Source: Mycolicibacterium sp. GF69
GTDB taxonomy: Bacteria > Actinomycetota > Actinomycetes > Mycobacteriales > Mycobacteriaceae
DNA: 64,000 nucleotides
Reading direction: 5' to 3'
Assembly: GCF_003284965.1 (NCBI RefSeq)
Contig: NZ_QMEW01000004.1
Coordinates: 162,145-226,144, forward strand
The translations under genes were made by a program, and so were the position numbers. Below, piece after piece: positions 9,793 through 21,348 of this stretch (its first letter is position 1; every line of letters starts with the position of its first letter). The notes beneath the pieces are model-generated. The model was not told the origin of the DNA. It did no database searches and saw only the letters and a list, made by a program, of their open reading frames with translations.

Positions 9793-12700
9793 ATGACCGC
9801 CTACCCGAAGCCGGCCGCCGGAGCGCCGAAATTCCCCGCGCTGGAAGTCGACGTCCTCGAGTACTGGGACCGCGACGACACCTTCCGCGCCAGCATCGCG
9901 CGCCGCGACGACGCCCCCGAGTACGTCTTCTACGACGGACCACCGTTCGCCAACGGCTTGCCGCACTACGGCCATCTGCTCACCGGATACGTCAAGGACA
10001 TCGTGCCGCGGTATCGCACCATGCGCGGCTACAAGGTGGAGCGGCGGTTCGGCTGGGACACCCACGGCCTGCCCGCCGAACTCGAGGTCCAGCGCCAGCT
10101 CGGCATCACCGAGAAGGCGCAGATCGAGGAGATGGGCATCGAAAAGTTCAACGCCGCCTGCCGCGCGTCGGTGCTCAAGTACACCGACGAATGGCGTGCC
10201 TACGTGACCCGGCAGGCCCGCTGGGTCGACTTCGACAACGATTACAAGACCCTCGAACCCGGGTTCATGGAATCGGTGATCTGGGCCTTCAAACAGTTGT
10301 GGGACAAGGGTCTTGCGTACGAAGGCAACCGCGTGCTGCCGTACTGCTGGAACGACGAGACACCGCTGTCCAGTCACGAACTCCGGATGGACGACGACGT
10401 CTACCAGAGCCGCCAGGACCCCGCGATCACGGTCGGCTTCAGGGTCGTCGGCGGCGAGCTGGACGGGGCATACCTGCTGGTCTGGACCACCACGCCGTGG
10501 ACGCTGCCCTCCAACCAGGCGGTCGCGGTCAATCCGGATGTCAAGTACGTCCACGTGCAGGGGCCCGACGGCCGGCGCTACCTGCTGGCCGAAGCGCGGT
10601 TGGCCGCCTACGCCGGCGAACTGGGTGACGAGCCGCAGGTGCTGGCCACCTACACCGGCCGCGATCTGCTCGAGACCCGCTATCTGCCGCCGTTCCCGTA
10701 CTTCTCCGATGCGCCCCGGTCTTTTCGGGTGCTTCCGGCGGAGTTCGTCAGTACCGAGGACGGCACCGGCATCGTGCACATGTCACCGGCTTACGGCGAG
10801 GACGACATGCTCACCGCGCAGGCCGCGGGCATCGAGGCTGTCACGCCGGTCGATTCGAAGGGCCGCTTCGATGCGACCGTGCCCGACTACGCCGGTCGCC
10901 ACGTCTTCGAGGCCAACCCGCAGATCATCCGCGACCTCAAGAACGGTGCGGCAGGCGCAGCGTCGAACGGCGCGGTGCTGCTGCGCCACGAGACCTACGA
11001 GCACTCCTATCCGCACTGTTGGCGGTGCCGTAATCCGCTGATCTACCGTGCGGTGTCGTCGTGGTTCATCAAGGTGACCGAGTTCCGCGACCGCATGGTG
11101 GAGTTGAACCAGGAGATCACCTGGCATCCCGAACACGTCAAGGACGGTCAGTTCGGCAAGTGGCTGGCCGGCGCCCGCGACTGGTCGATCTCGCGAAACC
11201 GCTACTGGGGCAGCCCGATTCCGGTGTGGAAGTCCGACGACCCGACGTATCCGCGCGTCGACGTCTACGGCAGCCTCGACGAGTTGGAGCGCGACTTCGG
11301 GGTGCGGCCCACCGATCTGCACCGGCCCTACATCGACGAGTTGACGCGGCCCAACCCGGACGACCCGACCGGAAAGTCGACCATGCGCCGCATCGAGGAC
11401 GTGTTCGACGTCTGGTTCGACTCGGGTTCGATGCCGTACGCGCAGGTGCACTACCCGTTCGAGAACCAGGATTGGTTCGCTGGGGTGGATTCCGCCGACC
11501 CTGACAAGCAGGTCGTCGGGCACTTCCCCGGCGACTTCATCGTCGAGTACATCGGGCAGACCCGCGGATGGTTCTACACGCTGCATGTCCTGGCCACCGC
11601 GCTGTTCGACAAGCCGGCGTTCAAAACCTGTGTGGCGCACGGGATCGTGCTCGGCAACGATGGCCAGAAGATGAGCAAGTCGCTGCGCAACTACCCGGAC
11701 GTGACCGAGGTGTTCGACCGCGACGGCTCCGATGCAATGCGATGGTTCCTGATGGCCTCGCCGATCCTGCGCGGCGGCAACCTGATCGTCACCGAACAGG
11801 GCATCCGCGAGGGTGTGCGTCAGGTCCTGCTGCCGCTGTGGAACGCCTACACCTTCCTCGCGTTGTACGCGCCGAAGAAGGGCACCTGGCGCACCGACTC
11901 CACCCGTGTGCTGGACCGTTACATACTGGCCAAGCTCGCCGTGCTGCGCGACGACCTCACCGCGTCGCTGGATGTCTGCGACATCTCCGGCGCCTGCGAC
12001 GAGCTGCGCCAGTTCACCGAGGCGTTGACGAACTGGTATGTGCGACGGTCTCGTTCGCGGTTCTGGGAGGAAGACCCCGACGCCATCGACACGCTGCACA
12101 CGGTGCTGGAGGTGACCGGCAGGTTGGCCGCGCCGCTGCTGCCGCTGATCACCGAGGTCATCTGGCGCGGCATCACCGGGGAACGCTCGGTGCACCTGAC
12201 CGACTGGCCCGAGGAGGGGCTGCTGCCGGCGGACCCCGAATTGGTCGCGACGATGGACCAGGTGCGCGAGGTGGCGTCTTCTGCATCATCGCTGCGCAAG
12301 GCCAAGAAACTTCGCGTGCGGTTGCCGTTGCCGAAACTCACTGTCGCGGTGGATAATCCGCAGCGACTCGCACCGTTCACCGATCTCATCGCCGATGAAC
12401 TGAACGTCAAGGCCGTCGAGCTCACCGACGACATCGACGCCTACGGCCGGTTCGAGCTGACCGTGAACGCCCGCGTCGCGGGTCCGCGGCTGGGCAAGGA
12501 TGTGCAGGCGGCCATCAAGGCGGTCAAATCGGGCGGGGCCGTCGTCAATGCCGACGGCACGCTCACCGCTGGCCCGGCGGTGCTGCAGCCCGGGGAGTAC
12601 AGCTCCCGGCTGGTGGCCGCCGACCCCGAATGGACCGCGGCGCTGTCGGACGGGGCCGGCCTGGTGGTACTCGACGGCACGGTCACCGAGGAGCTGGAGG

Positions 12701-12939
12701 CCGAGGGCTGGGCCAAGGACCGGATTCGTGAGCTGCAGGATCTGCGAAAGTCCACGGGTCTGGACGTCTCCGACCGGATCGCGGTGGTGATCTCCGTGCC
12801 CGCGGAGCGGCAGGCGTGGGCTCGAACACACAGCGACCTGATGGCCCGCGAGATCCTGGCGACCAGTTTCGATTTCGGCGACCCGTCCGGCGGTGTCGAG
12901 ATCGGCGACGGCGTGCGGGTCGCGATCGCCAAGGCTTGA
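9793..12939 (+). CDS. ileS: isoleucyl-tRNA synthetase
   Basis: 1048-aa class I synthetase that attaches isoleucine to tRNA-Ile in the cytosol and edits misactivated valine. The HIGH motif is HYGH at 58-61 within [13 protein letters not shown]. The CP1 editing domain occupies roughly residues 190-420 ([15 protein letters not shown]). KMSKS is at 626-630. The anticodon-binding domain and a C-terminal domain follow. Length and motifs fit the eukaryote-like IleRS type found in mycobacteria, which is associated with low mupirocin sensitivity. Expression is controlled by the T-box leader immediately upstream, and the start ATG is only 2 nt after the AGGAG. The gene is monocistronic; an opposing S4 gene follows. 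Confidence 0.97.
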   Translation: MTAYPKPAAGAPKFPALEVDVLEYWDRDDTFRASIARRDDAPEYVFYDGPPFANGLPHYGHLLTGYVKDIVPRYRTMRGYKVERRFGWDTHGLPAELEVQRQLGITEKAQIEEMGIEKFNAACRASVLKYTDEWRAYVTRQARWVDFDNDYKTLEPGFMESVIWAFKQLWDKGLAYEGNRVLPYCWNDETPLSSHELRMDDDVYQSRQDPAITVGFRVVGGELDGAYLLVWTTTPWTLPSNQAVAVNPDVKYVHVQGPDGRRYLLAEARLAAYAGELGDEPQVLATYTGRDLLETRYLPPFPYFSDAPRSFRVLPAEFVSTEDGTGIVHMSPAYGEDDMLTAQAAGIEAVTPVDSKGRFDATVPDYAGRHVFEANPQIIRDLKNGAAGAASNGAVLLRHETYEHSYPHCWRCRNPLIYRAVSSWFIKVTEFRDRMVELNQEITWHPEHVKDGQFGKWLAGARDWSISRNRYWGSPIPVWKSDDPTYPRVDVYGSLDELERDFGVRPTDLHRPYIDELTRPNPDDPTGKSTMRRIEDVFDVWFDSGSMPYAQVHYPFENQDWFAGVDSADPDKQVVGHFPGDFIVEYIGQTRGWFYTLHVLATALFDKPAFKTCVAHGIVLGNDGQKMSKSLRNYPDVTEVFDRDGSDAMRWFLMASPILRGGNLIVTEQGIREGVRQVLLPLWNAYTFLALYAPKKGTWRTDSTRVLDRYILAKLAVLRDDLTASLDVCDISGACDELRQFTEALTNWYVRRSRSRFWEEDPDAIDTLHTVLEVTGRLAAPLLPLITEVIWRGITGERSVHLTDWPEEGLLPADPELVATMDQVREVASSASSLRKAKKLRVRLPLPKLTVAVDNPQRLAPFTDLIADELNVKAVELTDDIDAYGRFELTVNARVAGPRLGKDVQAAIKAVKSGGAVVNADGTLTAGPAVLQPGEYSSRLVAADPEWTAALSDGAGLVVLDGTVTEELEAEGWAKDRIRELQDLRKSTGLDVSDRIAVVISVPAERQAWARTHSDLMAREILATSFDFGDPSGGVEIGDGVRVAIAKA

Positions 12940-12959
12940 TCTCGTCGGCCGCCCCGAGC

Positions 12960-13193
12960 TCAGCCCGCGGCGACCCGGGCGCCGCGCCCGGCGAACATCA
13001 CCACATCGGCGGGCTGCAGCTGCCTGCCCCGGCGGTTTTCGACCTCGCCGTTGACGGTCACGAGGCCGTTGGCGATCACCGCCTTGGCGTCAGCGCCGGA
13101 ATCGATGAGCCCGGACAACTTGAGGAACTGACCCAGTCGGATAGCGGTGTCCCGGATCGGGACATCGACGGGTTCGGTACCCGGGTGTGCCAT
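12960..13193 (-). CDS. small S4-domain RNA-binding protein
   Basis: 77-aa protein that is essentially one S4 domain: [42 protein letters not shown], the alpha-L fold of the YbcJ/RlbA class. Such proteins bind structured RNA, probably on the ribosome, but the target is unknown. ATG 13193 follows a TAACCT -10 (complement of 13201-13206) by 7 nt, so the message should be leaderless. Its promoter nearly touches that of divergent dinX (TAGCAT at 13213-13218): the two -10 elements are only 6 bp apart on opposite strands. Confidence 0.82.
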   Translation of the reverse strand: MAHPGTEPVDVPIRDTAIRLGQFLKLSGLIDSGADAKAVIANGLVTVNGEVENRRGRQLQPADVVMFAGRGARVAAG

Positions 13194-13226
13194 GCCGGTC
13201 AGGTTAGCGCCTTAGCATCGGCAGCT

Positions 13227-14594
13227 GTGGACGCTCGCTGGGTGCTGCACCTCGACATGGACGCGTTCTTCGCCTCTGTCGAGCAGCTGACCCGTCCCAC
13301 ATTGCGCGGACGTCCAGTGCTGGTCGGTGGGCTCGGCGGGCGCGGTGTGGTCGCGGGCGCCAGCTACGAGTCCCGGGTGTACGGTGCCAGATCGGCGATG
13401 CCGATGCATCAGGCCCGCAGGCTGGTAGGCGCCGCGGCCGTGGTCCTGCCGCCGCGCGGGGTCGTGTACGGCGTCGCCAGCCGTCGGGTGTTCCAGACCG
13501 TGCGCACGATGGTGCCCGTTCTCGAACAGCTTTCGTTCGACGAGGCCTTCGGCGAGCCCGCCGAGCTCGCGGGCGCGTCGGCCGGCGACGTTGAGGACTT
13601 CTGCCGAACGCTGCGGTCCCGGGTGCTTGCCGAGTCCGGTCTCGTGGCGTCGATCGGAGCGGGCTCGGGAAAGCAGCTCGCCAAGATCGCCTCCGGCCTG
13701 GCGAAGCCGGACGGTTTGCGGGTGGTCCGTCGGGAGGAGGAACGCACGCTGCTCGACGGCCTGCCGGTGCGGCGGTTGTGGGGGATCGGGCCGGTGGCCG
13801 GGGAGCGGCTGCATCGGCTCGGCATCGAAACCATCGGCGCCTTCGCCGCGCTGAGCGAGGCCGAGGCGGCCGACATCCTCGGCGGCACCGTGGGTCCCGC
13901 GCTGCATCGGCTCGCCCGCGGCATCGACGACCGGCCGGTCGCCGAGAACGCACCCGCCAAACAGATCAGCGCGGAGTCCACGTTCCCAGCGGACCTGACC
14001 ACCCTCGACCAGCTTCGCGAGGCGATCGGCCCGATCGGCGAGCACGCCCACAGGCGGTTGGAGAAGGACGGCCGCGGCGCACGCACCGTCACGGTGAAGC
14101 TGAAGAAGTCCGATATGAGCACGCTCACCCGCTCGGCCACCCTGCCGTACGCCACCGCCGATGCCGCGACGCTGATCGCGACGGCGCGCCGGCTACTGCT
14201 CGATCCCGTCGAGGTCGGCCCGATCCGCCTTCTGGGCGTTGGCTTTTCGGGACTCTCCGATGTTCGTCAGGAATCGTTGTTTCCCGACCTGGAGCTGATG
14301 GCAGCCGACGACGTCACGCACACCGGACTGCCGCCCACCGTCGCCGAACTCACTGCGACCGCGCCCGCGTGGCGCATCGGCGACGACGTCACCCACCTCG
14401 ACTTCGGACACGGCTGGATCCAGGGCGCGGGGCATGGCGTTATGACCGTGCGGTTCGAGACCCGTAGCACCGGACCGGGGCAGGCCCGGACGTTTCCCGC
14501 CGACACCCCGGGCATCGACCGGGCGAACCCCGTCGATTCGCTGGACTGGCCCGATTACGTAGCCGAGTTGGCGCGCTACCAGAGCACCCCGTAG
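13227..14594 (+). CDS. dinX: Y-family DNA polymerase IV (DinB1/DinX)
   Basis: 455-aa translesion polymerase. Palm-domain metal ligands are Asp10 ([11 protein letters not shown]) and Asp105-Glu106 (SFDEAFGEP); helix-hairpin-helix and little-finger domains follow. A beta-clamp-binding motif, QESLF, lies near residue 350. The C-terminal ~90 residues ([16 protein letters not shown]) form the extension seen in mycobacterial DinX (Rv1537). GTG 13227 is chosen: a TAGCAT -10 lies 8 nt upstream, giving a leaderless start, and a longer open frame further 5' has no homology. It follows ileS as in M. tuberculosis. The 3' end overlaps the convergent secreted-protein gene by 19 bp. No LexA box was noticed. 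Confidence 0.92.
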   Translation: MDARWVLHLDMDAFFASVEQLTRPTLRGRPVLVGGLGGRGVVAGASYESRVYGARSAMPMHQARRLVGAAAVVLPPRGVVYGVASRRVFQTVRTMVPVLEQLSFDEAFGEPAELAGASAGDVEDFCRTLRSRVLAESGLVASIGAGSGKQLAKIASGLAKPDGLRVVRREEERTLLDGLPVRRLWGIGPVAGERLHRLGIETIGAFAALSEAEAADILGGTVGPALHRLARGIDDRPVAENAPAKQISAESTFPADLTTLDQLREAIGPIGEHAHRRLEKDGRGARTVTVKLKKSDMSTLTRSATLPYATADAATLIATARRLLLDPVEVGPIRLLGVGFSGLSDVRQESLFPDLELMAADDVTHTGLPPTVAELTATAPAWRIGDDVTHLDFGHGWIQGAGHGVMTVRFETRSTGPGQARTFPADTPGIDRANPVDSLDWPDYVAELARYQSTP

Positions 14595-15043
14595 ACACTC
14601 GAGATGGTGAACCCGTGACCGCCGTAGGTTTTACAGGTCACGGTGCCCTGATGTCCGACGCCACAACTTGCGCCCCAGTTTTCGAGCCGATGACCGGCGG
14701 GCAGGACGTCGACGTCTTCCCGCGTGAAGGACGGGGTGGGCGAATAGCGGTATTCGGCGGGGCCGCCGCTGGTGAGAAACGTCTGGTTGGTTCCCGACGG
14801 CGCGTCCAGCGGTACCCCGTCACAGCCGATGGGTCCACCGTTCGGGCCGATGCCGCAGAACAGGCCGTCCGGAGTCCGGAAGAACACGTGGTAGTTGGGC
14901 GGCGGGCCGGGGCGAAAGAAGCCTTCGGCGACCGGGTAGTCGTCGATGGCGTCCGGTCCAGGCGGCGGTTCGGCACGGGCCACCGCCGCCGCGGTGAGAA
15001 CCAGTGCCAGTATCCCGGTCATCGCGGCGCCCCGGCGAATCAT
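14576..15043 (-). CDS. small secreted protein, unknown function
   Basis: About 155 aa with a Sec-type signal peptide (MIRRG then a hydrophobic [14 protein letters not shown] stretch, cleavage near ARA-EP). The mature part is proline/glycine-rich with four cysteines ([15 protein letters not shown] and [14 protein letters not shown]), which could form two disulfides. Many mycobacterial exported proteins of unknown function share this pattern of paired CGI...C and C...C segments. ATG 15043 is preferred to the GTG at 15058 because it gives a normal signal-peptide n-region. The tail overlaps dinX by 19 bp. In M. tuberculosis ansA occupies this slot between dinX and lspA, so the gene content here differs. 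Confidence 0.7.
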   Translation of the reverse strand: MIRRGAAMTGILALVLTAAAVARAEPPPGPDAIDDYPVAEGFFRPGPPPNYHVFFRTPDGLFCGIGPNGGPIGCDGVPLDAPSGTNQTFLTSGGPAEYRYSPTPSFTREDVDVLPAGHRLENWGASCGVGHQGTVTCKTYGGHGFTISSVYGVLW

Positions 15044-15140
15044 GTTCTCGAAGTGCACGGGTCCACGTTGCCACGCGCGTCAACCCCGCCCGGCGATGGT
15101 GCGGGATTCGTCGGGATCGCCGTTTTGGGATGATGGTGCG

Positions 15141-15692
15141 GTGACTGACGACCCAGGAGTGGCCGAAGAGACGACCGGCGAGACGGTGCCGCCGAAGCGC
15201 AGGCTGCGGCTGTTGCTCGGTATCGCGGCGGTGGTGCTGGTCACCGACATCGTCACGAAGGTTCTCGCCGTCAAGCTGCTGACCCCGGGCCAGCCGGTGT
15301 CGATCATCGGCGACACGGTGACCTGGACGCTGGTGCGCAACTCGGGGGCAGCGTTCTCGATGGCAACCGGCTACACGTGGGTGCTGACGTTGATCGCCAC
15401 CTGCGTCGTGATCGGGATCGTTTGGATGGGACGGCGCCTGGTGTCACCGTGGTGGGCGGTCGGCTTGGGCATGATCCTCGGCGGCGCCCTGGGCAACCTG
15501 GTCGACCGGTTCTTCCGTTCACCCGGCCCCCTTCAGGGTCACGTCGTCGACTTCCTGTCCATCGGCTGGTGGCCGGTGTTCAACGTGGCCGATCCTGCCG
15601 TGGTGGGCGGGGCCATCCTGCTGGTGGCGTTGTCGCTGTTCGGCTTCGACTTCGATTCCGTGGGGCGACGTCAGCCCGCCGAGGACGAGTAG
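15141..15692 (+). CDS. lspA: lipoprotein signal peptidase (signal peptidase II)
   Basis: 183-aa aspartic protease of the inner membrane that removes signal peptides from diacylglyceryl-prolipoproteins after Lgt has acted. There are four TM segments, the family motif NSGAAFSM, and the two catalytic Asp motifs GNLVDR and FNVADP. GTG 15141 gives the usual length with a cytoplasmic N-terminal tail; the frame is open further upstream but without family similarity. The stop TAG abuts the ATG of the pseudouridine synthase gene, so the two are co-translated. Lgt, the enzyme before it in the same pathway, lies at the other end of the window. Confidence 0.95.
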   Translation: MTDDPGVAEETTGETVPPKRRLRLLLGIAAVVLVTDIVTKVLAVKLLTPGQPVSIIGDTVTWTLVRNSGAAFSMATGYTWVLTLIATCVVIGIVWMGRRLVSPWWAVGLGMILGGALGNLVDRFFRSPGPLQGHVVDFLSIGWWPVFNVADPAVVGGAILLVALSLFGFDFDSVGRRQPAEDE

Positions 15693-16622
15693 ATGGCCGA
15701 TCGGTCGCTTCCGGTTCCCGAGGGGCTGGCGGGGATGCGCGTCGACGCGGGCCTGGCGCGGCTGCTCGGTCTGTCGCGGACCGCGGCCGCAGCGCTCGCC
15801 GAAGACGGCGGCGTCGAGATCGACGGCGCCCGAGCAGGCAAGTCGGACAAGTTGGCCGCGGGCGCGTGGCTGGACGTACGCCTGCCCGAGGCGCCCGCGC
15901 CGGTGGAGAACACACCGGTCGAGATCGAGGGCATGGCGATCCTGTACTCCGACGCCGACATCGTCGCGGTCGACAAGCCGCCCGGCGTCGCCGCGCACGC
16001 CACCGTCGGGTGGTCCGGCCCGACGGTGTTGGGCGGTTTGGCCGCCGCCGGCTTCCGCATCAGTACGTCGGGCATCCACGAGCGCCAGGGCATCGTGCAC
16101 CGCCTCGACGTCGGGACGTCGGGGGTCATGGTGGTGGCGCTGTCCGAACGCGCCTATACGGTCCTCAAGCGCGCGTTCAAACAACGCACCGTCGCCAAGC
16201 GCTATCACGCGCTGGTGCAGGGCCATCCCGATCCGTCGAGCGGGACGATCGACGCGCCCATCGGCCGTCATCGGGGACATGACTGGAAATTCGCGGTGAC
16301 CGAGAACGGCAGGCACAGCGTCACCCATTACGACACCCTCGAGGCGCATCGGGCCGCGAGCCTGCTCGACGTCGAACTGGAAACCGGGCGCACACACCAG
16401 ATCCGGGTACATTTCGCCGCCCTGCACCACCCGTGCGTCGGTGATCTCACTTACGGCGCCGACCCCACCTTGGCCGACCGGCTCGGCCTGGAACGGCAAT
16501 GGCTGCACGCGCGTTCGCTGGCTTTCACCCATCCCGCCGACGGGCGCAACATCGAGATCACCAGCCCCTATCCGGCCGACCTACAACACGCTCTTGATGC
16601 GCTACGCAACCACGAGCCGTGA
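15693..16622 (+). CDS. rluD: RluA/RluD-family 23S rRNA pseudouridine synthase
   Basis: 309-aa enzyme with an N-terminal S4 domain (residues ~14-70) and a RluA catalytic domain. The catalytic Asp is D139 in HRLDVGTSG; the family's RTHQIRVH motif lies near residue 231. By family it should isomerise uridines in the helix 69 region of 23S rRNA, though the exact targets cannot be read from sequence. It starts directly after the lspA stop and its own stop overlaps the rarD start by 4 bp (GTGA). The lspA-rluD pairing is conserved in M. tuberculosis (Rv1539-Rv1540). Confidence 0.88.
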   Translation: MADRSLPVPEGLAGMRVDAGLARLLGLSRTAAAALAEDGGVEIDGARAGKSDKLAAGAWLDVRLPEAPAPVENTPVEIEGMAILYSDADIVAVDKPPGVAAHATVGWSGPTVLGGLAAAGFRISTSGIHERQGIVHRLDVGTSGVMVVALSERAYTVLKRAFKQRTVAKRYHALVQGHPDPSSGTIDAPIGRHRGHDWKFAVTENGRHSVTHYDTLEAHRAASLLDVELETGRTHQIRVHFAALHHPCVGDLTYGADPTLADRLGLERQWLHARSLAFTHPADGRNIEITSPYPADLQHALDALRNHEP

Positions 16623-17527
16623 GGGACGCCCGTAACTCCGGCTTGCTGTTCGGCGTCGGCGCCTACCTGTGCTGGGGAATGTTTCCCGCCTTCTTCCCGC
16701 TGCTGAAGCCCGCGTCCGCCCTCGAGGTGCTGGCACACCGGATCGTGTGGAACTTCCTGCTGATGGTCGTCGTCGTCGCGATCGTCGGAAGGATCGGCGA
16801 CCTTCGGCAGATCTCCAGGCGCACCTGGGCACTTCTGGGCGCCGCGTCTGCGTTGATCGCGATCAACTGGGGGGTCTACGTCTACGCCGTCAACAACGGG
16901 CATGTGGTCGACGCGGCGCTCGGATACTTCATCACCCCGCTGGTGACTGTCGCACTGGGACTGCTCATCTTCGCCGAACGGCTCAACCGCACCCAGTTCA
17001 CCGCGCTCGCCGTTGCGGTGATCGGAGTGGTGGTGTTGACCGTGGAGGTGGGCGCGCCGCCGTATATCGGCCTCGCCCTGGCGCTGTCCTTCGGCCTCTA
17101 CGGCGTGGTCAAGAAGGTTGTGCCCACCGACCCGCGGGTCAGTGTCGGTGTGGAGGCCGGTCTGGCGACGCCCTTCGCCGCGGCCTACATCGTCGTCCTG
17201 CAGATCACCGGGCATGCGACATTCACCGAGTACGGCGGCGACCACATCGCGCTGATGGTCCTGTCCGGGGTGCTGACGGCGCTGCCGCTGCTGCTCTTCG
17301 CCGCCGCCGCGCAACGGCTGTCGCTGGTGACCATGGGCCTGCTGTTCTACCTGAACCCGGTGTTACAGGTGACGTGGGGCATCGTCGTCGGCCACGAACC
17401 GATGCCGCCCCTGCGTTGGCTCGGTTTCGTGATGATCTGGCTGGCCCTTTTGGTGTTCAGTGTCGACGCGATTCGGCGCAGTCGGAGGTCGGGCCCGGTC
17501 TCGCAGCACGGGGCGGCTCGGGTATAG
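16619..17527 (+). CDS. rarD: RarD/EamA-type membrane transporter
   Basis: 302-aa integral membrane protein with about ten hydrophobic segments and two EamA-type repeats. The N-terminal [23 protein letters not shown] and HRIVWNF segments are typical of RarD proteins of the drug/metabolite transporter superfamily. Substrate is unknown; the E. coli chloramphenicol-sensitivity link does not define a function here. GTG 16619 overlaps the rluD stop by 4 bp, suggesting a lspA-rluD-rarD operon. This gene is not in the M. tuberculosis order between rluD and dnaE1, so it is a lineage-specific addition. Confidence 0.85.
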   Translation: MRDARNSGLLFGVGAYLCWGMFPAFFPLLKPASALEVLAHRIVWNFLLMVVVVAIVGRIGDLRQISRRTWALLGAASALIAINWGVYVYAVNNGHVVDAALGYFITPLVTVALGLLIFAERLNRTQFTALAVAVIGVVVLTVEVGAPPYIGLALALSFGLYGVVKKVVPTDPRVSVGVEAGLATPFAAAYIVVLQITGHATFTEYGGDHIALMVLSGVLTALPLLLFAAAAQRLSLVTMGLLFYLNPVLQVTWGIVVGHEPMPPLRWLGFVMIWLALLVFSVDAIRRSRRSGPVSQHGAARV

Positions 17528-17575
17528 GGAAACGCCGGATTCCTCTGCGCCCCGCCGGTGGATAGCGTTTGCATC

Positions 17576-17725
17576 ATGGCTGGTTTCCTGTTCGCCGTGA
17601 TGATCGCGGGCCTCGTGATGGTGGGTGTCGTGGCCCAACTCGGCTGGCAATTGCCGAGCGCGGCGGGCGTCTGGCGCGGCCTCGAGCGCGTGTGGTCACG
17701 GGCCGTTGTGACGAGGCGTTCATAG
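17576..17725 (+). CDS. possible 49-aa single-span membrane peptide
   Basis: An ATG-started frame of 49 codons encodes one hydrophobic segment (FLFAVMIAGLVMVGVVAQLGW) followed by a basic, Trp/Arg-rich tail ending TRRS. It lies in the 275-bp gap between rarD and dnaE1. There is no recognisable family and no clear ribosome binding site, so this may be chance; the TM-plus-basic-tail design is typical of small membrane proteins. Downstream, TTCCCGACA (17753-17761) and TGTCGGAA (17772-17779) can form a hairpin before the dnaE1 promoter. Confidence 0.3.
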   Translation: MAGFLFAVMIAGLVMVGVVAQLGWQLPSAAGVWRGLERVWSRAVVTRRS

Positions 17726-17802
17726 CCCGCGCGGCGCCGACGGAGACACGCATTCCCGACACGCCGAGAACTGTCGGAACGCGGTCATAGACTGGCCTGC
17801 CT

Positions 17803-20800
17803 ATGAGCCCTTCGGATCCGCGGTCGTTCGTGCACCTGCATAACCACACCGAGTACTCGATGCTGGACGGTGCGGCGAAGGTCAAGCCGATGCTCGCCGA
17901 GGCTCAGCGTCTGGAGATGCCTGCGATCGGGATGACCGATCACGGAAACATGTTCGGCGCCAGTGAGTTCTACAACTCGGCGACCGAGGCGGGGATCAAG
18001 CCGATCATCGGCGTCGAGGCCTACATCGCGCCCGGTTCGCGCTTCGACACCAAACGGATCCAGTGGGGCGATCCCGGTCAAAAGGGAGACGACGTCTCCG
18101 GCAGCGGCTCCTACACCCACATGACGATGGTGGCCGAGAACGCGACCGGGTTGCGCAACCTGTTCAAGCTGTCGTCGCTGGCCTCGTTCGAAGGTCAGCT
18201 GGGCAAGTGGTCGCGCATGGACGCCGAACTGATCGCCGAGCACGCCGAGGGCATCATCGCCACCACCGGGTGTCCGTCGGGCGAGGTGCAGACCCGGCTG
18301 CGGCTCGGCCACGACCGCGAGGCACTGGAGGCCGCCGCGAAGTGGCGGGAGATCTTCGGACCCGAGAACTTCTTCCTCGAGTTGATGGACCACGGCCTGG
18401 ACATCGAACGCCGGGTGCGCGAGGGCCTGCTCGACATCGGGCAGAAGCTCGGTATCCCGCCGCTGGCCACCAACGACTGCCACTACGTCACTCGCGACGC
18501 CGCCCAGAACCACGAGGCGCTGCTGTGCATCCAGACCGGCAAGACGCTCTCGGATCCCAACCGCTTCAAGTTCGACGGTGACGGCTACTTCCTCAAGACG
18601 GCCGCGGAGATGCGCGCGCTGTGGGACGACCAGGTGCCGGGAGCCTGCGACTCCACCCTGCTGATCGCCGAACGTGTCACGTCCTATGCAGACGTGTGGA
18701 CGGTGCGCGACCGGATGCCGGTGTTCCCGGTTCCCGACGGCCACACCCAGGAGTCGTGGCTGCGCCACGAGGTCAGCGCCGGGCTGGCGCGCCGGTTCCC
18801 GTCCAGCGAGGTGCCGCAGGAGTACACCGATCGCTCCGACTACGAGATCAAGGTCATCTGCGACAAGGGCTATCCGTCCTACTTCCTCATCGTCGCCGAC
18901 CTGATCAACTACGCCCGCTCGGTCGACATCCGGGTCGGGCCCGGCCGCGGGTCGGCCGCCGGATCGCTGGTCGCCTACGCGTTGGGCATCACCAACATCG
19001 ACCCGATCCCGTACGGGCTGCTGTTCGAGCGGTTCCTCAACCCAGAACGCGTGTCGATGCCCGATATCGACATCGACTTCGACGACCGGCGCCGCGGCGA
19101 GATGCTGCGGTACGCCGCCAACAAGTGGGGCAGCGACCGGGTGGCCCAGGTCATCACCTTCGGCACCATCAAAACCAAAGCGGCGCTCAAGGATGCGGCG
19201 CGTGTGCACTACGGGCAGCCGGGTTTCGCGATCGCGGACCGGATCACCAAGGCGCTGCCGCCGCCGATCATGGCCAAGGACATCCCGCTGTCGGGGATCA
19301 CCGACCCCAATCACGAGCGGTACAAGGAGGCCGCCGAGGTTCGCGGATTGATCGACACCGACCCCGATGTGCGAACCATCTATCAGACCGCGCGCGGCCT
19401 CGAAGGTCTGGTCCGCAATGCCGGCGTGCACGCGTGCGCGGTGATCATGAGCTCCGAACCGCTGGTCGACGCGATCCCGCTGTGGAAGCGTCCGCAGGAC
19501 GGCGCGGTGATCACCGGCTGGGACTACCCGTCCTGCGAGGCGATCGGCCTGCTGAAGATGGACTTCCTCGGGCTTCGCAACCTGACGATCATCGGCGACG
19601 CGCTGGACAACATCAGGGCCAACCGGGGGATCGAGCTGGACCTGGAGTCCGTTCCTCTCGATGACCAGGCCACCTACGAGCTGCTGGGCCGCGGCGACAC
19701 GCTCGGCGTGTTCCAGCTCGACGGTGGGCCGATGCGTGACCTGCTGCGCCGCATGCAGCCGACCGGGTTCGAAGATGTCGTCGCGGTCATCGCGTTGTAC
19801 CGCCCGGGACCGATGGGTATGAACGCCCACAACGACTACGCCGACCGAAAGAACAACCGGCAGGCGATCAAGCCGATCCACCCCGAGCTCGAGGAGCCGC
19901 TGCGCGAGATCCTCGCCGAGACCTACGGCCTGATCGTCTACCAAGAGCAGATCATGCGGATAGCGCAGAAGGTGGCCGGGTACTCGCTGGCCCGAGCCGA
20001 CATTCTGCGCAAGGCGATGGGCAAGAAGAAGCGCGAAGTGCTGGAGAAGGAGTTCGAGGGCTTCTCCGAAGGCATGAAGTCCAACGGCTTCTCGGCCGCT
20101 GCGATCAAAGCGCTGTGGGACACGGTGCTGCCGTTCGCCGACTACGCGTTCAACAAATCGCACGCCGCGGGCTACGGGCTGGTGTCGTACTGGACCGCTT
20201 ACTTGAAGGCCAACTTTCCGGCCGAGTACATGGCGGGCCTGCTCACGTCGGTGGGTGACGACAAGGACAAGGCCGCGGTCTACCTGGCTGACTGCCGCAG
20301 GCTCGGCATCACGGTGCTACCGCCCGACGTCAACGAGTCGAGTCTGAACTTCGCATCGGTAGGGGAGGACATCCGCTACGGGCTGGGGGCGGTTCGTAAT
20401 GTCGGCGCGAATGTCGTTGCCTCCCTTATCAACACGCGTACCGAAAAGGGGAAGTACATCGACTTCTCCGACTATCTGAACAAGATCGAGATCAGCGCGT
20501 GCAACAAGAAGGTCACCGAGTCGCTGGTCAAGGCCGGCGCTTTCGACTCGCTGGGGCATCCGCGCAAGGGGTTGTTCCTGATCCACACCGACGCCGTCGA
20601 TTCCGTGCTCGGCACGAAGAAGGCCGAGGCGATGGGGCAGTTCGACTTGTTCGGCGGTGCCGACACGGCCACCGATGCCGTGTTCACCATCAAGGTGCCC
20701 GACGAGGAGTGGGAGGACAAGCACAAACTCGCGCTCGAGCGGGAGATGCTCGGCCTGTATGTGTCCGGTCATCCGCTCAACGGCATCGCTCACCTGATAA

Positions 20801-21348
20801 CCGCTCAGGTCGACACCCCGATCCCGGGCATCCTCGACGGTGACATCCCCAACGACACGCAGGTACGGGTCGGTGGGATCCTGGCTTCGGTGAACCGGCG
20901 GGTCAACAAGAACGGGTTACCCTGGGCCTCAGCGCAATTGGAGGATCTTACCGGCGGTATCGAGGTGCTGTTCTTCCCGCAGACCTACTCGACGTTCGGC
21001 GCCGAGATCGCCGACGACGCGGTTGTGTTGGTGGGCGCCAAGGTCGCCATCCGCGACGACCGCATCTCGCTCATCGCCAACGACCTGGTGGTGCCCGATT
21101 TCTCCAATGCGCAGCTGAATCGCCCGCTGGCGGTCAGCCTGCCCACGCGCCAGTGCACCGTCGACAAGGTGACCGCGCTCAAGCAGGTGCTGGCCCGCCA
21201 TCCGGGCACGTCCCAGGTGCACCTGCGGCTGATCAGCGGTGAACGGATCACCACGCTGGAGTTGGACGTGTCGCTGCGCGTGACACCGTCGTCGGCGTTG
21301 ATGGGCGACCTCAAGGCGCTGCTGGGCCCGGGCTGTCTGGGCGGCTGA
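17803..21348 (+). CDS. dnaE1: DNA polymerase III alpha subunit (replicative)
   Basis: 1181-aa C-family polymerase that replicates the chromosome. The N-terminal PHP domain starts [17 protein letters not shown] and keeps its histidines; in mycobacterial DnaE1 this domain is the proofreading 3'-5' exonuclease. The palm catalytic aspartates are D421 and D423 ([15 protein letters not shown]). The fingers, tandem HhH, a beta-clamp motif QFDLFGG near residue 946 and an OB fold follow in order. ATG 17803 is preceded by a TAGACT element at 17788-17793, suggesting a start with almost no leader. The 3' end overlaps the convergent histidine kinase gene by 38 bp. Confidence 0.97.
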   Translation: MSPSDPRSFVHLHNHTEYSMLDGAAKVKPMLAEAQRLEMPAIGMTDHGNMFGASEFYNSATEAGIKPIIGVEAYIAPGSRFDTKRIQWGDPGQKGDDVSGSGSYTHMTMVAENATGLRNLFKLSSLASFEGQLGKWSRMDAELIAEHAEGIIATTGCPSGEVQTRLRLGHDREALEAAAKWREIFGPENFFLELMDHGLDIERRVREGLLDIGQKLGIPPLATNDCHYVTRDAAQNHEALLCIQTGKTLSDPNRFKFDGDGYFLKTAAEMRALWDDQVPGACDSTLLIAERVTSYADVWTVRDRMPVFPVPDGHTQESWLRHEVSAGLARRFPSSEVPQEYTDRSDYEIKVICDKGYPSYFLIVADLINYARSVDIRVGPGRGSAAGSLVAYALGITNIDPIPYGLLFERFLNPERVSMPDIDIDFDDRRRGEMLRYAANKWGSDRVAQVITFGTIKTKAALKDAARVHYGQPGFAIADRITKALPPPIMAKDIPLSGITDPNHERYKEAAEVRGLIDTDPDVRTIYQTARGLEGLVRNAGVHACAVIMSSEPLVDAIPLWKRPQDGAVITGWDYPSCEAIGLLKMDFLGLRNLTIIGDALDNIRANRGIELDLESVPLDDQATYELLGRGDTLGVFQLDGGPMRDLLRRMQPTGFEDVVAVIALYRPGPMGMNAHNDYADRKNNRQAIKPIHPELEEPLREILAETYGLIVYQEQIMRIAQKVAGYSLARADILRKAMGKKKREVLEKEFEGFSEGMKSNGFSAAAIKALWDTVLPFADYAFNKSHAAGYGLVSYWTAYLKANFPAEYMAGLLTSVGDDKDKAAVYLADCRRLGITVLPPDVNESSLNFASVGEDIRYGLGAVRNVGANVVASLINTRTEKGKYIDFSDYLNKIEISACNKKVTESLVKAGAFDSLGHPRKGLFLIHTDAVDSVLGTKKAEAMGQFDLFGGADTATDAVFTIKVPDEEWEDKHKLALEREMLGLYVSGHPLNGIAHLITAQVDTPIPGILDGDIPNDTQVRVGGILASVNRRVNKNGLPWASAQLEDLTGGIEVLFFPQTYSTFGAEIADDAVVLVGAKVAIRDDRISLIANDLVVPDFSNAQLNRPLAVSLPTRQCTVDKVTALKQVLARHPGTSQVHLRLISGERITTLELDVSLRVTPSSALMGDLKALLGPGCLGG

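Noticed and set aside
8512..10779. 755-codon open frame on the minus strand opposite ileS
   Set aside because: It is antisense to ileS and the T-box, has Arg/Asp/His-rich low-complexity translation typical of GC-rich shadow frames, and no recognisable domain.
12816..13226. Longer N-terminus for dinX
   Set aside because: The open frame extends upstream through the S4 gene in antisense, but the DinB fold begins at LDMDAFF and the promoter TAGCAT lies just before GTG 13227.
17785..20163. 792-codon open frame on the minus strand opposite dnaE1
   Set aside because: It is a shadow of the well-conserved dnaE1 frame, with no domain or promoter.
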